This document shows positions 33,103 to 36,716 of a DNA stretch of 36,716 bases, piece by piece. Positions within the stretch are counted from its first letter, which is position 1. Each line of letters begins with the position of its first letter. The position numbers were made by a program, and so were the translations under genes. Source of the DNA: Gammaproteobacteria bacterium (lineage in GTDB: Bacteria > Pseudomonadota > Gammaproteobacteria > S012-40); assembly GCA_919902765.1 (NCBI GenBank), contig CAKKRP010000042.1, positions 1 through 36,716 on the forward strand, written 5' to 3'. The notes below the pieces were generated by a model. It saw nothing but the letters and a program-made list of their open reading frames with translations. It was not told the origin of the DNA and did not search any database.

Positions 33103-33252
33103 ATGAGTTTATCCAAACCGAAAAAACCCGCCCTGGCCCTCGCCGCCTTGGCGATCGGCGTAATTGCCCTGCCCGTCGCCGGCTTGGTCAGTTGGGTATT
33201 AGGATTGGTGTTATTAGGCCTACCGGTGTTTCTGATTTACGCCGCGAGCTAA
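33103..33252 (+). CDS. 49-residue hydrophobic membrane peptide
   Basis: From ATG 33103 (AGGAG seven bases upstream) the frame codes for a basic N-terminus (SLSKPKKPALA) followed by two hydrophobic stretches (LAALAIGVIALPVAGLVSW and LGLVLLGLPVFLIYA). It is probably a small inner-membrane protein of one or two helices. A good ribosome site and membrane-like composition argue for a real gene; I recognise no family. Confidence 0.6.
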   Translation: MSLSKPKKPALALAALAIGVIALPVAGLVSWVLGLVLLGLPVFLIYAAS

Positions 33253-33322
33253 TTGCGCACCGGCTTTCCAAATAAATGCGGTAACTGTTCAGCAACCCCC
33301 TAGCCCCCCTTTTATAGTTAAA

Positions 33323-33440
33323 GGGAACCTCTAAAAATTCACTGAAGCCGCGCTGGCAGCATTGAAAAGTGGCTCAAATTGCGGGGCCGCGTAGCGGTAA
33401 ACTGCGCATTTTCGCCACTTTTCGCCTTGCCATCACATGT
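33323..33440. repeat. Structured element with IS-end-like start and a 10-base inverted repeat
   Basis: Begins GGGAACCTCTAAAAATTC (33323-33340), which resembles ends of insertion sequences I have seen in proteobacteria (from memory, untested). GAAAAGTGGC (33364-33373) and GCCACTTTTC (33414-33423) are perfect complements 40 bases apart. No transposase is present. It may be a MITE-like remnant or a structured RNA between converging genes. Confidence 0.35.
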
Positions 33441-33445
33441 TGGGG

Positions 33446-34156
33446 TTATTGACGCAGCCCCTCGACGCGGCTGATTTGGGCGTTGATGCGTATGCCGCTG
33501 TCTTCGTATTCGATACGCACCGGCAAATAATTCAATTCCTCGGCGCACCACATCATCGTCTCCGCTGAGTTGTCGCGATTCGCGACCACATACGCATTGT
33601 AGTCGCCCACGGCGGTTTGGATTTTTTCGCGACGCAAGACCCGTATCTCATAAACTTTCATGCGCCGATTTTCGGCCAGGCGATACGTCATCGTCTGCAA
33701 GCCTTGTTGTAGATCCAGCATAATTGCCAATTGATACATGTTTTGATCGTACATGCCAGGCGTAATCTCATAGGCAACGACTTCGCCGTCGTCCCAAGTG
33801 GTCGTTACCCGGCCTTGATCCCAGGCAAAGAGTTGTTTTAGCGCGGTCGGATTATTGCCTTCGCGCTTATGTGTATAGGTTTCGACGCGTAACTGCTGTT
33901 CGCTCAAACTAATACGCGATTGTTTGAGTTCATAAAATTTAAACAACATCCCCAGCACCCCGCCGGTGCTGCGCGTCTCCGCTGCGTAGACCCACGCTGT
34001 CTCATCCACGCGGCGCAGGCTGCGCCGCGCCACCCCCAATTCGATGGGTCCCTTTTTAATCACATAATGCGCAGAAAAATCGCCCGGCAAGGGCGGCGCG
34101 GCCGACGCCGTAGTGAATACGCCAAATAAACATAGCAGTCGTAAGGTATGGTGCAT
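33446..34156 (-). CDS. DUF3108 domain periplasmic protein
   Basis: From ATG 34156 (AAGGG eight bases upstream; TTG 34177 rejected) the protein has 236 residues. The signal peptide ends TASA, and the mature beta-rich DUF3108 domain reads FSAHYVIKKGPIELGVARRSLRR, YELKQSRISLSEQQLRVETY and RMKVYEIRVLRREKIQTAVGDYNAYVV. The family is often found beside purN-purM in gammaproteobacteria; here it follows them with two PAP2 genes between. Function unknown, perhaps outer-envelope lipid related. Confidence 0.85.
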   Translation of the reverse strand: MHHTLRLLCLFGVFTTASAAPPLPGDFSAHYVIKKGPIELGVARRSLRRVDETAWVYAAETRSTGGVLGMLFKFYELKQSRISLSEQQLRVETYTHKREGNNPTALKQLFAWDQGRVTTTWDDGEVVAYEITPGMYDQNMYQLAIMLDLQQGLQTMTYRLAENRRMKVYEIRVLRREKIQTAVGDYNAYVVANRDNSAETMMWCAEELNYLPVRIEYEDSGIRINAQISRVEGLRQ

Positions 34157-34178
34157 AGCGAACCCTTGCGTAATCAAA

Positions 34179-34781
34179 CTAAGACTTTAGCGTAGCGACC
34201 GGCGGTGCTTTGACACGACCCACTGGACGAAGCGCGCGCGCGGACTGTGAAAATCGCAACGCCAGCAGCGCGCTCACCCAACCCGCCGCCATGCCTAAGA
34301 GCGCCCCCACGCACACTTGACTGGGATAATGCATGCCCAAGTAGACGCGCGACAGCGCGACGCCCAAGGCCAGCGTCAACAGCACGCTACCCCATAACCA
34401 ACTACGCCATAGCCAGGTGACAAACATAAATAGCACGAAAAAATTGAGGGTGTGATTGGAGGGCATGCCACTATGGTAGTCCTCGCAAGGCCCGAGTTGC
34501 ACAGCGACATGACGCAACTGCGTATACACCTCGCTGCACGGGCGCGGTTGGGGCGCCGCCAGCTTGATGATGCCGCCTACACCATCGGCCACCACCAGGG
34601 TCATCACCAACATCAAGGCCAGCTTGAGCCCGGCGCGGCGGTAGCGCCACACTAAAAATAGACATATCCCCAACGCCAAGGGTAGCCCAAAACCCCATTT
34701 GCTCGACAAGCCGTTAAAAATGGCGTCGGCCCACGGGTGCGCGAGGCTATGGTTCACCCATATGACCCAATCTTTATCCAT
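34179..34781 (-). CDS. PAP2-family membrane phosphatase, altered third motif
   Basis: A 200-residue protein with about five to six hydrophobic helices. The three PAP2 motifs read KLAAPQPRP (73-81), MPSNHT (106-111, usually PSGH) and SRVYLGMHYPSQ (144-155). The Asp of the last motif (SRx5Hx3D) is Gln155, while the His151 nucleophile is kept. It would act on lipid phosphates such as phosphatidate or undecaprenyl pyrophosphate, with activity possibly lowered. It follows the other PAP2 gene by 18 bases, so the pair may be a duplicated unit. Confidence 0.85.
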   Translation of the reverse strand: MDKDWVIWVNHSLAHPWADAIFNGLSSKWGFGLPLALGICLFLVWRYRRAGLKLALMLVMTLVVADGVGGIIKLAAPQPRPCSEVYTQLRHVAVQLGPCEDYHSGMPSNHTLNFFVLFMFVTWLWRSWLWGSVLLTLALGVALSRVYLGMHYPSQVCVGALLGMAAGWVSALLALRFSQSARALRPVGRVKAPPVATLKS

Positions 34782-34799
34782 GCCGCATGCCCCACCAAA

Positions 34800-35576
34800 T
34801 TAAGACGCAGGTGACAATTTCCGCCACGCCACTGCGCCCCAGACCAGCACCAACGCCCCTATCGCCCACCGCATTGGCCAGAGGGGCGGATACGTACCAT
34901 CATCTATAAACAATACTGCGCCGCAGACCATAAACAAGGCCAATAATGCCTGTTGGGCGCGCACCGCGCGCGCGCCTGCCCATGCTTCAGCCCACCGCAC
35001 CCCGGCCACTGCGCCTAACCATCCGGCCACCACACCGCCCAAGACATCGGTAGGCCAGTGCGCCCCCACCGCGATGCGCGAGAGACCTATCGCCACCGCC
35101 GCCAGCCCCACGCCCCACTGCGACCAACGCGCGCGACTATAAAAGATCACCACGGCCGCCACCAGCACCGCCGTTGCGGTGTGCCCGGAGGGAAAGGCGC
35201 GATAGTGCAAGGCCGGCCCGATAATATGCAGATGTTCGGGCGACAACACGGCGGGCGGCCGCATCGCCCCGACGCCGAACTTGAGGGCCATCACTATCGC
35301 GCCGGTCGCTATGCCGCCGAGTACGACGGCCCATCCAGCAAGAGGCCAGCGACGCTGCACCACCACCAACAACGGAAACACCACCACCGCCTCGCCCAGC
35401 ATGGTCAGCGCGCCCCAGGGGATGTCCCCGGCGACCCGCGCCCCTTGGTTGAAGGCCTTGAACAGCCACGGGTCGGCACCGCTCCACCATACCACTGCCA
35501 AGAGCGTCGCGGCCAGCAACGGCACACCGGCCTGCCTCCAACCTAGCGACGACCACCAGGGACGCATAGGCGTCAT
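34800..35576 (-). CDS. PAP2-family membrane phosphatase, motifs intact
   Basis: From ATG 35576, overlapping the purN stop as ATGA, the protein has 258 residues and about six or seven hydrophobic helices. All motifs are intact: KFGVGAMRPP, AFPSGHTATA and SRIAVGAHWPTDVLGG. It would dephosphorylate membrane lipid phosphates. A longer start at 35663 lies inside purN and is rejected. The four-base overlap suggests coupled translation with purN. Confidence 0.88.
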   Translation of the reverse strand: MTPMRPWWSSLGWRQAGVPLLAATLLAVVWWSGADPWLFKAFNQGARVAGDIPWGALTMLGEAVVVFPLLVVVQRRWPLAGWAVVLGGIATGAIVMALKFGVGAMRPPAVLSPEHLHIIGPALHYRAFPSGHTATAVLVAAVVIFYSRARWSQWGVGLAAVAIGLSRIAVGAHWPTDVLGGVVAGWLGAVAGVRWAEAWAGARAVRAQQALLALFMVCGAVLFIDDGTYPPLWPMRWAIGALVLVWGAVAWRKLSPAS

Positions 35577-36223
35577 GGCAGCGTCGCGCCGTGGGGCGGC
35601 AGCAAACGCCCGTCCAAGTACGCGCCGCCCGCGTGCAAGTGCAAGCGGCCCTGCGCAAACCAACGGATGGCCAACGGGTAGATCCGGTGTTCAACCCCAT
35701 GGACACGCGCGGCCAGCGTCGCCTCGGTGTCTGTTGCCAGCACCGGCACGCGACCTTGTAGGATCACCGGGCCGCCATCCAGTTGCTCGGTCACAAAATG
35801 GACGCTGGCACCATGTTCCGCGCCCCCTGCCGCCAAGACGCGGCGGTGGGTCTGTAGCCCGCTATAGTGGGGCAATAAGGACGGATGGATATTCAGCATG
35901 CGGCCTAGATAGTGGTGTACGAACGCCGGTGTCAAAATACGCATAAACCCCGCCAAGACCACCAAACCCGGCTGGTAACAGTCGATTGCGGCCTGGAGGG
36001 CGGCGTCATAGCGGTCGCGCGAGTCGTATAGGGTGTGGTCTATGACCTCGGCGGGGATACCGGCGGCGCGCGCGCGCGCCAAGCCTGCGGCAGCAGGGCG
36101 ATTTGTTATAACGGCGCGAATATCCAGCGGCGCGTCGGCCTGCCGATTATCGTCGATGAGCGCTTGAAGATTGCTACCCGCGCCGGATATCAACACGACT
36201 ACGGGCAGGCGCGGGTCGCTCAT
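35573..36223 (-). CDS. purN: Phosphoribosylglycinamide formyltransferase PurN
   Basis: A 216-residue enzyme that transfers a formyl group from 10-formyl-THF to GAR in purine synthesis. Motifs: VVVLISGAGSNLQALID (N-terminal loop), AGFMRIL, LNIHPSLLPHYSG (catalytic His), and ASVHFVTEQLDGGPVI (Asp). The length is normal, and purM lies directly upstream, 5 bases away. Its stop overlaps the first PAP2 start. Confidence 0.95.
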   Translation of the reverse strand: MSDPRLPVVVLISGAGSNLQALIDDNRQADAPLDIRAVITNRPAAAGLARARAAGIPAEVIDHTLYDSRDRYDAALQAAIDCYQPGLVVLAGFMRILTPAFVHHYLGRMLNIHPSLLPHYSGLQTHRRVLAAGGAEHGASVHFVTEQLDGGPVILQGRVPVLATDTEATLAARVHGVEHRIYPLAIRWFAQGRLHLHAGGAYLDGRLLPPHGATLP

Positions 36224-36228
36224 CGGGC

Positions 36229-36716
36229 CTAGGCCAACTCCACCCAGTCTTGGTGTGGCGCGCGCGCCGCGACCTGGCCGATACGATAAACGGTCTCACC
36301 CTCGGTGGTCAGCAATTGTTGCGCCGCCTCTGCGTCGGCGGCCGCCACACACACGACCATGCCCACGCCGCAGTTAAACGTGCGATACATCTCATTTACG
36401 TCGATCTGGCCATGCTTCTGTAACCAGTCAAACACCGGGGACGCTGCCAAGAACGGGTGTCAATTTGTGCCTTTAAGTGCTCCGGCAACACGCGCGGGAC
36501 GTTTTCCAAGATGCCGCCGCCGGTGATATGCGCCAGCGCATGCACGTCTACATGGTGCAACAATTTCAATAAGGATTTTACATAGATACGCGTCGGGGCC
36601 AACAGCGCCTGACCCAAGGTCGCGCCGTGGAATGCGGCGTGGAGGTCGGCATTGGCGCGCTCGATGATTTTGCGTATCAACGAATATCCGTTGGAATGCG
36701 GCCCAGACGAGGCCAG
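36229..36716 (-). CDS. purM: Phosphoribosylformylglycinamidine cyclo-ligase PurM, partial and frameshifted
   Basis: The gene runs off the right end; the frame is open from the last base ([18 protein letters not shown]). It continues through [18 protein letters not shown] to about DTRSWQRP, then shifts frame and continues as [31 protein letters not shown] to the normal PurM end. The shift lies at a run of four G (36437-36440, C on the gene strand); five would restore the frame. PurM closes the imidazole ring to give AIR. The single-base slip in a homopolymer suggests a sequencing or assembly error, since both flanks are intact and the gene is normally required. Confidence 0.9.

Noticed and set aside
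35058..35546. 162-codon plus-strand frame opposite a PAP2 gene
   Set aside because: His/Arg-rich antisense shadow of a GC-rich gene with clear PAP2 motifs.
35577..35663. Longer start for the second PAP2 gene
   Set aside because: Would lie inside purN; the ATGA overlap at 35573-35576 gives a natural start.
1..36716. tRNA, rRNA or CRISPR array
   Set aside because: None seen by eye: no cloverleaf-type or evenly spaced direct repeats noticed.

Overview
The window looks like a chromosomal segment of a Gram-negative proteobacterium, most likely a gammaproteobacterium. Pointers are the ypjD-corB gene pair, apaG, a DUF1841 protein, a porin_4-type porin, a BamE/SmpA-like lipoprotein, slyD, and the purM-purN-DUF3108 neighbourhood. 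Codon use and base composition look fairly even apart from the extreme left end. No rRNA, tRNA or CRISPR array was seen. The species cannot be named from the sequence alone.

Left edge (1-2156): the 3' part of an isochorismatase-family hydrolase gene whose stop codon lies in an integron attC-like R'' box. A long palindrome, an L'/R'-like end with a GTTAGGC core and a short broken ORF follow, so this looks like the decayed end of an integron cassette array. Next, on the minus strand, an EAL-only cyclic-di-GMP phosphodiesterase is fused out of frame to a small DUF2892 membrane protein.

2157-11371: a membrane GGDEF-EAL protein, then a chromate-resistance locus. The minus strand carries chrB-chrA. 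Opposite them, from an overlapping divergent promoter region, run a secreted cupin and a second chrA-type transporter. A periplasmic metallo-beta-lactamase-fold protein with an altered metal motif, a SAM methyltransferase and a YaiI/DUF188 protein follow.

11394-20004: signalling and membrane genes. These are a membrane-PAS-GGDEF-EAL protein with a substituted metal Asp in its GGDEF domain, a class II-type cyclic nucleotide phosphodiesterase, the ypjD-corB pair, a REC-GGDEF response regulator, and a large Ig-like-domain lipoprotein just upstream of that regulator. With the two left-hand proteins, four c-di-GMP enzymes lie in about 17 kb.

20110-32922: mostly housekeeping and envelope genes. 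They include a BamE-like lipoprotein, a fused MFS/spermidine-synthase-like protein, apaG, peptide deformylase with a GcvR-like ACT protein, a SulP transporter, an orphan REC plus HPt pair, a porin, an uncharacterised secreted protein, slyD, a CBS-domain protein and DUF1841.

33103-36716: a 49-residue membrane peptide, a structured repeat-like element, then a minus-strand series purM(partial, frameshifted)-purN-PAP2-PAP2-DUF3108. The strongest leads for something new are the attC-like edge, the DUF2892/EAL junction, the divergent double-chrA locus, the orphan REC/HPt module with an unrecognised output region, and several enzymes with substituted catalytic motifs.
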